Source: an uncultured Eubacteriales bacterium (GTDB taxonomy: Bacteria; Bacillota; Clostridia; Christensenellales; Borkfalkiaceae). From it: 7,474 nucleotides of DNA. Below the pieces are notes generated by a model that did no database searches, was not told the origin of the DNA, and was given only the letters and a program-made list of their open reading frames with translations. The DNA is taken from NCBI GenBank assembly GCA_958405585.1, contig CATYEP010000087.1, positions 1-7,474 on the forward strand, given 5' to 3'. Of the stretch, positions 1 through 5,915 are shown one piece after another; within the stretch, counting starts at the first letter, position 1; each line of letters starts with the position of its first letter. The translations under genes and the position numbers were made by a program.

Positions 1-33
1 GGAAGAGTCGGAAGGAAAGTATAAAATGAATTT
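1..33 (+). other. Probable 3' tail of an upstream gene, frame unresolved
   Basis: A terminator-like hairpin begins at 34, so a plus-strand gene probably ends just before it. Stops occur at 22-24 (frame 1), 27-29 (frame 3) and 49-51 (frame 2, inside the hairpin loop). The stop at 27-29, preceded by K-S-R-K-E-S-I-K, has the most natural spacing to the terminator, but too few codons are visible to choose a frame or name a product. Confidence 0.25.
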
Positions 34-72
34 AGCGGCGGCGTTTGCTTGACAAACGCCGCCGCTTGTGTT
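34..72 (+). terminator. Hairpin terminator of the upstream gene
   Basis: A perfect 14-bp GC-rich stem pairs 34-47 with 53-66 around a 5-nt loop (48-52). The 3' tail TTGTGTT (66-72) is only a broken U-run, so termination may be incomplete or partly rely on stem strength. The loop and 3' arm also supply the -35 box of the next promoter, so one DNA element serves both as the end of one unit and the start of the next. Confidence 0.7.
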
Positions 73-77
73 AAGGT
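49..77 (+). promoter_or_regulatory. Sigma-A-like promoter of the MATE gene
   Basis: A perfect -35 hexamer TTGACA lies at 49-54. It is followed by a 17-bp spacer and a -10 element TAAGGT at 72-77, preceded by TG at 69-70, giving an extended TGnTAAGGT. The -10 core is weak (first, second and last bases match consensus), but the ideal spacing and extended motif compensate. The predicted start near 84 lies just before the structured leader that begins at 93, which supports the assignment. Confidence 0.6.
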
Positions 78-92
78 AAGAAAAAAAAGAGA

Positions 93-176
93 TTGCGTTT
101 TGCCGCCGGGTAAGCGTAAGCGTCGGGATTTATGTCGTCAGGCCTTAGCAGACATAAAATTGCCGGCGCATTTTTT
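93..176 (+). promoter_or_regulatory. Candidate riboswitch/attenuator leader (possibly guanidine-IV, mepA motif)
   Basis: Two hairpins follow the predicted transcription start. The first pairs 93-100 with 112-119 (8 bp, two G-U pairs), with the loop at 101-111. It may extend inward by 102-104/109-111 past a bulged U101. The second is the terminator 120-176. Bases 104-109 (CGCCGG) in the first loop are perfectly complementary to 163-168 (CCGGCG) in the 3' arm of the terminator, so a 6-bp pseudoknot would prevent termination. GCC at 105-107 could instead touch GGC at 141-143 in the terminator loop. Known: the guanidine-IV (mepA) riboswitch sits upstream of MATE exporter genes in Clostridia and controls transcription termination. 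Inferred: this leader may belong to that class. The ligand is not shown by sequence alone, and other aptamer classes or a protein-controlled attenuator are possible. Confidence 0.55.
120..176 (+). terminator. Regulated intrinsic terminator in the MATE leader
   Basis: The basal stem pairs 120-126 with 163-169 (7 bp, one G-U). After a small internal loop, an upper 8-bp stem pairs 129-136 with 151-158 around a 14-nt loop (137-150). Six consecutive T residues follow at 171-176. It lies about 36 nt after the predicted transcription start and 87 nt before the MATE ATG, so it can only act on the MATE transcript itself as an attenuator. Confidence 0.7.
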
Positions 177-249
177 ATGGTTGAAAAGGCTTTGCGGATG
201 AAAACGCGGGAAAAATTTTTCGAAATCGGCGGCGGGGTGAGTTTTTGGT

Positions 250-256
250 AAAGAGG
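250..256 (+). promoter_or_regulatory. Ribosome binding site deciding the MATE start
   Basis: AAAGAGG lies 6 nt before the ATG at 263. A competing TTG start at 245 has GGGGTGA (235-241) upstream at an acceptable aligned spacing. ATG is preferred because of its start codon, and because the protein then begins M-K-K-L-A-K-E-F, a short charged N-terminus leading straight into the first membrane helix. The TTG start would add six residues and change nothing functional. Confidence 0.5.
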
Positions 257-262
257 CAGGGA

Positions 263-1609
263 ATGAAAAAACTTGCAAAAGAGTTTACAAGATATGCGTT
301 TTTGAGCGTGCTGGGAATGGTGGGGGTATCCTGTTATATTCTTGCGGACACGTTTTTTGTGGCGCAGGGATTGGGTACAAACGGACTTGCGGCGCTGAAT
401 CTGGCGATTCCGGTCTACAATCTGATCAACGGCACGGCGCTCATGCTGGGGATCGGCGGAGCAACCAGATATTCGGTGTATAAAACGCAGGGCGACGATC
501 GGAATGCCTGGCGCGTTTTTACGAATACCGTGTATCTTGCGGCTTGCTTTTCTGTTCTATATATAATGGCGGGGTGTTTCGCTTCGGGCGGCTTGGCGCA
601 GCTGCTCGGTGCCGATGCGCAGACGTTTGCAATGACGCAGACGTATCTGCGGGTGCTGCTGTTGTTTTCGCCCGCATTTCTTTTCAATACCGTGTTGATG
701 TGTTTTGCCCGTAATGACGGCGCGCCGCATACCGCCATGTTTGCCACCGTGTCGGGAAGTCTTGCCAACATCCTGCTCGACTATATCTTTATATTTCCGT
801 GCGGCATGGGAATGCTCGGCGCGGTGCTTGCGACGGGGTTTGCACCCGTGATCGGGCTTGGTTTTTCGGCGTCGCATATTCTTCGCGGCAAAAACGGTTT
901 TCGTTTTTTGCCGCGGGACGCTTCCCTTCGGCTGATGCGCTGTAATTTTACGCTGGGATTTCCGTCGCTTGTCGAGCAGCTCTCTTCCGCCGTTGCGATC
1001 ATTGTGTTCAACTTTCTGTTTCTGCGGATCGCCGGCAATACGGGTGTGGCGGCATACGGCGTCATTGCCAATATTTCTTTGGTCGTATTGTCGGTATTCA
1101 ACGGCATCTCGCAGGGCGTGCAGCCGCTTTTCAGCCGTGCAAAGGGCAGATCGGATTCCCTTTCCGAACGCGCCTTGCTGAAAATGTCCGCCGCTTGCAC
1201 CGCGGTGTTTGCGGTTGCCGCGTATTTGTTGTTATTTGTCTTTGCTCTGCCCGTCACGCAGATTTTCAATAAAGAAGGGTCGGAGCTCCTCTGTGAAATG
1301 GCGGTACGCGGTTTGAAACTGTATTTTCTTGCCGCGCCGTTTGCGGGGCTGAACATCCTGTTCTGCTCTTATTTTGCGGCGATCGAAACGCCTCTGCCTG
1401 CGCATATTTTATCCCTTTTGCGGGGATTTGCCGTCCTGATCCCCGCGGCGTTCCTGCTGGCGGCGCTTTGGGGTGAAACGGGTGTATGGCTTGCTTTTTC
1501 CGTGACCGAATTTTTGGTCTGTATCGCCGCGCTGACGGCTTATGCGGTCTTGTTGCGAAAAGGGAAAACGGATAAAACAGATAAAACAGACAATCCTGTT
1601 GTCGGATAA
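263..1609 (+). CDS. MATE family multidrug efflux transporter
   Basis: This 448-residue polytopic membrane protein has the usual length of the multidrug and toxic compound extrusion family, which exports cationic compounds using a sodium or proton gradient. The N-terminal half has the family pattern I-L-A-D-T-F-F-V (about residues 26-33), then G-L-A-A-L-N-L-A-I-P and a glycine-rich helix L-G-I-G-G-A-T-R. The second bundle begins with L-G-F-P-S-L-V-E-Q-L and contains N-G-I-S-Q-G-V-Q-P-L-F, the expected internal repeat of the first half. Hydrophobic segments are compatible with 12 helices. The likely subgroup is MepA-like, but the substrate cannot be read from the sequence. The tail T-D-K-T-D-K-T-D-N is encoded by a tandem 9-bp repeat (1571-1588) and is probably a dispensable cytosolic end. 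The gene stands alone behind its own promoter and an attenuator leader, so expression is probably induced by a small molecule. An alternative start is TTG at 245. Confidence 0.92.
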   Translation: MKKLAKEFTRYAFLSVLGMVGVSCYILADTFFVAQGLGTNGLAALNLAIPVYNLINGTALMLGIGGATRYSVYKTQGDDRNAWRVFTNTVYLAACFSVLYIMAGCFASGGLAQLLGADAQTFAMTQTYLRVLLLFSPAFLFNTVLMCFARNDGAPHTAMFATVSGSLANILLDYIFIFPCGMGMLGAVLATGFAPVIGLGFSASHILRGKNGFRFLPRDASLRLMRCNFTLGFPSLVEQLSSAVAIIVFNFLFLRIAGNTGVAAYGVIANISLVVLSVFNGISQGVQPLFSRAKGRSDSLSERALLKMSAACTAVFAVAAYLLLFVFALPVTQIFNKEGSELLCEMAVRGLKLYFLAAPFAGLNILFCSYFAAIETPLPAHILSLLRGFAVLIPAAFLLAALWGETGVWLAFSVTEFLVCIAALTAYAVLLRKGKTDKTDKTDNPVVG

Positions 1610-1625
1610 AAACGGCAGGATTTTT
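1592..1625 (+). terminator. First terminator after the MATE gene, overlapping its stop codon
   Basis: Bases 1592-1601 pair with 1613-1622 (10 bp including two G-U pairs) around an 11-nt loop that contains the TAA stop (1607-1609). The U-run is TTTTT at 1621-1625, two of which are in the stem. The structure is of moderate strength, and ribosomes finishing translation would partly mask it, which may explain the second terminator downstream. Confidence 0.45.
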
Positions 1626-1679
1626 CGGCGGCGGAAGTACTTTTTTCGGAAAGCGGACGGCAGGAGGGGAAAAGAAAAA

Positions 1680-1710
1680 ACGGAAAGGGGAGGGCTTGTC
1701 CGTATTTTTT
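1680..1710 (+). terminator. Second terminator after the MATE gene
   Basis: The stem ACGGA (1680-1684) pairs with TCCGT (1699-1703). It continues as AAG (1685-1687) with CTT (1695-1697), leaving one bulged G (1698) and a GGGAGGG loop (1688-1694). After A1704, six T residues follow at 1705-1710, and A residues upstream of 1680 can pair with them. It lies 23 bp before the -35 box of the next gene and isolates the two units. Confidence 0.6.
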
Positions 1711-1732
1711 GTGTCAGAGAGGGCAAAAGGGG

Positions 1733-1761
1733 TTTACAGATAAACAATTTTGCGTTATAAT
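1733..1761 (+). promoter_or_regulatory. Sigma-A promoter of the glycosyltransferase gene
   Basis: The -35 box TTTACA (1733-1738), a 17-bp spacer and a perfect -10 box TATAAT (1756-1761) form a near-consensus housekeeping promoter. The predicted start near 1768 gives a leader of about 57 nt before the ATG at 1825. It is probably strong and constitutive unless the leader structure modulates it. Confidence 0.85.
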
Positions 1762-1771
1762 AGAATATAGC

Positions 1772-1824
1772 TCATCCTGTCATAAAGGCAGGGTGGCGGA
1801 TTTCAAGGAAACAGGTGACAGAAT
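1772..1824 (+). promoter_or_regulatory. Foldable 5' leader with two mutually exclusive pairings
   Basis: Bases 1772-1779 pair with 1789-1796 (8 bp with two G-U pairs, loop 1780-1788), giving a 5' hairpin. Bases 1777-1782 (CTGTCA) are also perfectly complementary to 1816-1821 (TGACAG), which overlaps the Shine-Dalgarno AGGTGA (1813-1818). The second pairing would hide the ribosome site and is incompatible with the first hairpin. This could be translational control, but short complementarities also arise by chance. Confidence 0.35.
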
Positions 1825-3981
1825 ATGCAGATGGAAAGACAAACCCGTTTACAGAATCTGAGAGAGCGCATGCGGCGGATTTCCGTATTCGGGAAAGCGG
1901 CAATCGTTCTGGTGCTGGTATTTTTGATCGTGAGTGCCTGCACGATCGGCGGATTTACGGGAGCGGGCCGTTCTTATTATATGGCGGCGGATTCCAATGT
2001 CGTATTTTATCTGGATTATCAGGACGGGGCGAAGCTTGACAGAATATATCTGAATGTCGGGAGCGTATACGGGGAAGTAGGAAAAGATATTTCGGTGGAA
2101 TTCCGGTATGCATCCAAGTCGTCGTCCACATCGGAGCCTACGTTCAGCAGTTCGACGTTGGGGACGGTCAAACTCGGCAATGTTTACGCTTCGGATGCGG
2201 AGAGTACGAAAGGCACAAATTATGACTGGGTGAAAGTATTCGATCTGACGGAATCTGACAGGTCGCTGAGTACGAGTTATTGTCTGATCCGTCTGACCGT
2301 AAAAACGGGGATGCTGGTCAACGAAGTCGTGTTTGTGGATACGGAAGGGAATATTATACCCGCGTATGTGACGGAAAAGAGTGCTAAGACATATTTTACG
2401 GATACGCAGTGGCCGTACTACCGCGATCTGTTCACGAGGAACGACCATACAAAGGAATACGGACAAGCGGGAGATCCGATGCGGCTGACGGACGCGCAGG
2501 ACAATTATGTAGACGGAAATACGACATATACGGATTTCACGCAGGATGAAAAATACACGTTGATGCAGATCGACGATATTTTGCTGGGCAGGATGGTGGT
2601 GGAAGGAACATTCCATGCGCAGACGGATTTCGGGCCGTTTGCGGTGCTTCTGCCCATGCTGGGAACGCTGATTTTCGGGATGAGTCCGTTCGGCTTGCGG
2701 ATATTCTCGGTGCTCTGCGCGGCGGCGATGATCGTGTTTGTGTATTTATTGGGCAAGCGCTTGTTCAAGAGCAGCGGATTCGGATTCATGTTTGCGTGTT
2801 TTGCGGCGCTGGGCGGATTGGCGCTCACGGTGGGCAGGCTGGGACTTGCATATTCCATGATCGCGCTGTTTGCGGTGGCGGCATATTATTTCATGTTCCG
2901 CTTCTACGAAGACGGGATTTCCAAGGAACGTCCTGTTAAATCCGCGGCGAACGTTTTAATTTCGGGTATCTTATTTGCATTTGCTTTTGCGACCGATCCG
3001 AAAGCGGTATTCGCATTGATCGGGCTGGCGGCGCTGTTTATTGTCGGCTGGGTACGTATCTACAGACAGGGGAAGGCGGAGCTTGCAGCCGTGCGCAAGG
3101 CGGTTTTGGATAAAAATGCGTCGGCAAATTCGGAAGAAGTTATGTTGAAGAATCTGCAGGAGAGCGAACAGCAGGAACGTCTGATCCGTATGGAAAACGG
3201 ATATTCGTCGCGGATCTTGTGGCTGTTCTTCTTTGTTTCGTTTGTAGCGGCGACGGTGCTCATCACGGTACTTTCTGCAATTCCTTCTTATTTTACGTAT
3301 GTAAAGCTTTACGAGGCGAATCCGGCGGTGCCGACGATCGGCATTTTCGGACTTGTCTGGGCGGCGGTGAAAGACAGCTTTACCCTCGCGAATACGACGG
3401 CGTTTACTTCGGCAAATGCGATCAATCCGTTCGGTTGGTTCCTTTCGCTCAAAGGTGCCACGCTGTTTGCGTCGTCGAATGAGAGCGTCTATATTGCCAT
3501 GAACGCGCAGATGAATCTTGCGTTGGCGATCACGTCTCTCATCGGTCTGATCTTTACGACCATTTACGTGATTCTGTATTTTGCTACGGGCAAGACAAAC
3601 AGCGCATATTCGTCTGCGCACACGCCGAAAATTCTGAATGCGTACTTCCTGCTCCTGGCGGGACTGGTGACGTCGTTTTTGCAATATCTGTTTGCGGGCC
3701 GCACGAGTGCGGCGGACAGCTTGCTTTTCTCCGTATTCTATGCAGGATTCGCCGTATTGATGTTCTACACGGCGTATGTGCACGACACGGGAACGAGGAA
3801 AAAACTTTTCGGCATCCCGATGAATACGACGCTGAAAGTAATAACGGGCGTTTGTACGGTATACGCTGTAATCTTTGTGCTTACCGTCCCGATGCTGTTC
3901 AGCATCCCGATCGCTCCGCTTGCGGCGAAGATCTGCTTCGGTTGGACGACGTTTTTGAACAACGGGATCTACAGACCGTAA
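1825..3981 (+). CDS. GT-C type membrane glycosyltransferase (GT39/PMT/ArnT-like) with large N-terminal ectodomain
   Basis: This 718-residue integral membrane protein probably transfers a sugar from a polyprenyl-phosphate donor to an acceptor outside the membrane. The acceptor (protein, wall polymer or lipid) is not identifiable. A positively charged start (residues 1-24) precedes membrane helix 1 (about 22-43). A soluble beta-rich region (about 50-190) follows, rich in alternating hydrophobic strands such as L-D-R-I-Y-L-N-V and C-L-I-R-L-T-V and resembling a galactose-binding jelly roll. Next come D241-E242-K-Y, D250-D251 and H264...T-D-F-G-P (267-271), which align by pattern with the acidic motif and H-x-P-P-L-G region of the first catalytic loop in PMT/ArnT proteins. 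R-I-F-S-V-L (292-297) and V-Y-L-L-G-K-R-L-F (306-314) are also family-like. About ten further hydrophobic segments follow to 697, with a charged cytosolic loop at about 410-460. ATG 1825 is chosen because AGGTGA (1813-1818) lies 6 nt upstream. The gene is monocistronic between terminators. Confidence 0.75.
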   Translation: MQMERQTRLQNLRERMRRISVFGKAAIVLVLVFLIVSACTIGGFTGAGRSYYMAADSNVVFYLDYQDGAKLDRIYLNVGSVYGEVGKDISVEFRYASKSSSTSEPTFSSSTLGTVKLGNVYASDAESTKGTNYDWVKVFDLTESDRSLSTSYCLIRLTVKTGMLVNEVVFVDTEGNIIPAYVTEKSAKTYFTDTQWPYYRDLFTRNDHTKEYGQAGDPMRLTDAQDNYVDGNTTYTDFTQDEKYTLMQIDDILLGRMVVEGTFHAQTDFGPFAVLLPMLGTLIFGMSPFGLRIFSVLCAAAMIVFVYLLGKRLFKSSGFGFMFACFAALGGLALTVGRLGLAYSMIALFAVAAYYFMFRFYEDGISKERPVKSAANVLISGILFAFAFATDPKAVFALIGLAALFIVGWVRIYRQGKAELAAVRKAVLDKNASANSEEVMLKNLQESEQQERLIRMENGYSSRILWLFFFVSFVAATVLITVLSAIPSYFTYVKLYEANPAVPTIGIFGLVWAAVKDSFTLANTTAFTSANAINPFGWFLSLKGATLFASSNESVYIAMNAQMNLALAITSLIGLIFTTIYVILYFATGKTNSAYSSAHTPKILNAYFLLLAGLVTSFLQYLFAGRTSAADSLLFSVFYAGFAVLMFYTAYVHDTGTRKKLFGIPMNTTLKVITGVCTVYAVIFVLTVPMLFSIPIAPLAAKICFGWTTFLNNGIYRP

Positions 3982-4003
3982 ATTTTACTGAAACTGAAAA
4001 TAT

Positions 4004-4030
4004 CCGCGCACGCGTATGCGCGGTATTTTT
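4004..4030 (+). terminator. Terminator of the glycosyltransferase gene
   Basis: CCGCGCA (4004-4010) pairs perfectly with TGCGCGG (4017-4023) around a 6-nt loop. TATTTTT (4024-4030) follows, and A-rich bases upstream of the stem can extend the pairing past one bulge. It begins 23 bp after the TAA stop, and a second T-run lies at 4036-4042. Confidence 0.8.
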
Positions 4031-4135
4031 ACACCTTTTTTTAAAAAATATCGCGCAAATCGCAATGCTCTTTGCGGTTTCGGGAATATTTGCTTGTCCT
4101 TGCCAAGCGTAAAAAGCATGACCGTGGCGAGAAAC

Positions 4136-4271
4136 GTCGGCAACGGGCAGGCTTCGGCAACAAGCAGACTTCGGCAATAAGCGTGCTTCGGCAACAAACG
4201 GGCTTCGGCAACAAGCAGGCTTCGGCAACAAGCAGACTTCGGCAACAAGCGGGTGTCGGGAAAAAGCGGTC
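4136..4271. repeat. Tandem array of a 17-bp repeat, eight units
   Basis: Units start at 4136, 4153, 4170, 4187, 4204, 4221, 4238 and 4255, each exactly 17 bp. The consensus is TTCGGCAACAAGCAGRC, and the first and last units are degenerate. The units at 4153 and 4221 are identical. Each junction creates GCTTCGGC (with G to A changes at some), a UUCG tetraloop sequence closed by GC pairs, and several units can form a GCTT/AAGC mini-hairpin. The 17-bp period is not a multiple of three, which argues against a protein repeat. Copy number may vary by slippage. It ends 102 bp before comM. Confidence 0.9.
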
Positions 4272-4373
4272 GATGCTGCGTTTTCGGATAGAAATACTAT
4301 TGATTGGAATGAATTTGAAAAAGAGCGGGGAGAGAAAAGAACAAACGGCGGGAAGCCGAGGGGAGGTGGATGA

Positions 4374-5900
4374 ATGTTATCCAAGGTCATGAGTTTTGCT
4401 CTTTCGGGGCTGGACGGCGTTCCGGTGGAAGTGGAAACGGACATCAATAACGGGCTTCCGTCCTATGAGCTGGTTGGACTTGCGGATGCGGCGGTAAAAG
4501 AGAGCCGTGAGCGGGTGCGGTCGGCTCTGAAAAACAGCGGCCGAAAATTTCCGGCGCAGAAGATCACGGTAAATCTTGCACCTGCCGACCTGAAAAAAGA
4601 GGGAAGCTGGTACGATCTTCCCATAGCGGTGGGGATTCTGAAGGCGACGGGGCAGTTGCAGGGAGCGGATACGGGCAGAACGGTGTTTTTAGGCGAGCTT
4701 GCACTGGACGGGAGCCTGAGACCGGTTACGGGTATTTTGCCGCTGCTGATCTCGGCGAAAGCGCGCGGGTACAATTCATTTATTCTGCCTGCGGGCAATG
4801 CGGAAGAAGCGGCATATATCGAGGGGCTGGAAATATATACGGCGGCCACGCTGACGCAGGTGGTGGATCACTTAAGCGGACTTTTGAGGCTTTCGCCGCT
4901 GGCGGCGAAAAAATACGAAGCGGCAAAGCGGGGGCAGTATTCTTCCGATCTGGCGTTTGTGAAAGGACAGGCGATCGCAAAGCGTGCGCTGGAAGTGGCG
5001 GTATCGGGCGGACACAATATTTTATTGGTCGGGCCGCCCGGTGCGGGCAAGACGATGCTGGCAAGGTGTATTCCGACGATTATGCCCGACATGACATTCG
5101 AAGAAGCGCTGGAAGTGACGAAGATCCATTCGGTGGCGGGTATCCTCGGAGAAGAGGGGATCGTGACTTTGCGTCCGTTTCGAACGCCGCACCATACGGC
5201 GACGACGGTATCTTTATGCGGCGGCGGCACACGTGCCGTAAAACCCGGAGAGATCAGTCTGGCGCATCACGGGGTATTGTTTTTGGACGAATTGCCCGAA
5301 TACCACAGGAGCGCTCTGGAAGCGCTGCGTCAGCCTCTGGAAGACGGGTGTATTACCGTCACGCGAGCGGGCGGGGCGGTTACGTTTCCCGCAAATTTCA
5401 TGCTCTGCGCGAGCATGAATCCATGCCCGTGCGGCAATTACGGGAGCACGGGCAAGGTGTGTACCTGCACGCCCGCCGCGATCCACAAATACCGTTCGCG
5501 TCTCAGCGGGCCGCTTCTGGACCGTATCGATATCCAGGTGGAGGCGGATTCCGTCAAATACGACGATCTCGTAGCGGATACGGTGGAGGAAAGTTCGGAA
5601 ATTGTCAAAAAACGAGTGGAACGTACGCGGGAAATTCAGCGGGAACGCTTTCATGGGTTGCAGAAGATGACAACAAACGCGGATATGGGCGAGCGTGAAA
5701 TGCAGAAATTCTGCCGACTTTCGCGCGAGTGTGAAAACATTCTGCGCATGTCGTTCGAGCGTTTGAAACTTTCGGCGCGCGCGCGGGCAAGGATCATCAA
5801 AGTTGCACGCACGATCGCGGACATGGCGCAGAGCGAACAAATCGCGCCCGAACATATTCTGGAAGCGGTGTCTTACCGCAGTTATGAAAATTTTCAGTGA
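4374..5900 (+). CDS. comM: ComM/YifB family Mg-chelatase-like AAA+ ATPase
   Basis: At 508 residues this is full length for the family. In Vibrio, ComM is a hexameric helicase that drives branch migration when transforming DNA integrates; in Firmicutes the role is inferred from homology. The N-terminal ChlI-type (S5-like) domain spans about 20-140 with V-N-L-A-P-A-D-L-K-K-E-G and G-E-L-A-L-D-G. The AAA+ core (about 190-395) has Walker A G-P-P-G-A-G-K-T at 220-227, Walker B V-L-F-L-D-E-L with D305-E306, and F-R-T-P-H-H. A Cys-rich segment N-P-C-P-C-G (349-354) with C363 and C365 is typical of YifB proteins. G-P-L-L-D-R-I-D (379-386) carries the conserved arginine, and the C-terminal Mg-chelatase helical domain runs from about 403 to 500. 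ATG 4374 is supported by GGGAGG (4361-4366), 7 nt upstream. dprA follows after 15 bp, so the two are co-transcribed. No residues look missing. Confidence 0.95.
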   Translation: MLSKVMSFALSGLDGVPVEVETDINNGLPSYELVGLADAAVKESRERVRSALKNSGRKFPAQKITVNLAPADLKKEGSWYDLPIAVGILKATGQLQGADTGRTVFLGELALDGSLRPVTGILPLLISAKARGYNSFILPAGNAEEAAYIEGLEIYTAATLTQVVDHLSGLLRLSPLAAKKYEAAKRGQYSSDLAFVKGQAIAKRALEVAVSGGHNILLVGPPGAGKTMLARCIPTIMPDMTFEEALEVTKIHSVAGILGEEGIVTLRPFRTPHHTATTVSLCGGGTRAVKPGEISLAHHGVLFLDELPEYHRSALEALRQPLEDGCITVTRAGGAVTFPANFMLCASMNPCPCGNYGSTGKVCTCTPAAIHKYRSRLSGPLLDRIDIQVEADSVKYDDLVADTVEESSEIVKKRVERTREIQRERFHGLQKMTTNADMGEREMQKFCRLSRECENILRMSFERLKLSARARARIIKVARTIADMAQSEQIAPEHILEAVSYRSYENFQ

Positions 5901-5915
5901 CGGCAGGTCTTTTTC

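Larger units (their letters stand above)
3982..4373 (+). other. 392-bp intergenic region without a supported gene
   Basis: Besides the terminator (4004-4030) and the tandem repeat array (4136-4271), this gap holds a second hairpin pairing 4057-4065 with 4072-4080 (9 bp, one G-U, loop 4066-4071) and lacking a U-run on the plus strand. No clear promoter for comM was found. TACTAT at 4295-4300 resembles a -10 box but has no matching -35 at 16-18 bp. Reading frames through the repeats exist on both strands but lack coding character. Confidence 0.6.

Noticed and set aside
177..251. A 24-codon frame (ATG 177, internal ATG 198) between the leader terminator and the MATE gene
   Set aside because: ATG 177 directly follows the T-run and has no ribosome site. 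ATG 198 has only a weak AAAAGG upstream. The peptide has no recognisable character, and the frame stops just before the MATE start. It could be a coupling leader but cannot be supported.
2036..2064. TTGACA at 2036-2041 inside the glycosyltransferase gene as a promoter
   Set aside because: No -10-like hexamer occurs at 16-18 bp downstream, and there is no gene start nearby that would use it.
1849..3783. Long minus-strand frames opposite the glycosyltransferase gene
   Set aside because: They are antisense shadows with arginine-rich composition, no ribosome sites and no family-like motifs. The plus-strand protein has clear membrane segments and a supported promoter, ribosome site and terminator.
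4136..4271. The repeat array as a CRISPR
   Set aside because: The units are directly adjacent with no unique spacers, and 17 bp is shorter than CRISPR repeats. No cas gene is present.
4295..4300. TACTAT as a -10 box for comM
   Set aside because: The bases 16-18 bp upstream (around 4271-4279) do not resemble a -35 box and there is no TG extension, so it is recorded only as a weak possibility.
4072..4392. Plus-strand frame through the 17-bp repeats, overlapping the comM start
   Set aside because: It starts at a TTG without a ribosome site, is extremely basic and low in complexity, and its pattern follows from reading a 17-bp DNA repeat in successive frames. It also runs into comM, whose start is well supported.
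3899..4447. Minus-strand frame with a 17-residue repeat rich in L-L-P-K and C-C-R-S
   Set aside because: The 17-residue period is the automatic result of a 17-bp repeat read in three frames (51 bp). The frame overlaps the ends of two well-supported plus-strand genes and the GT terminator.
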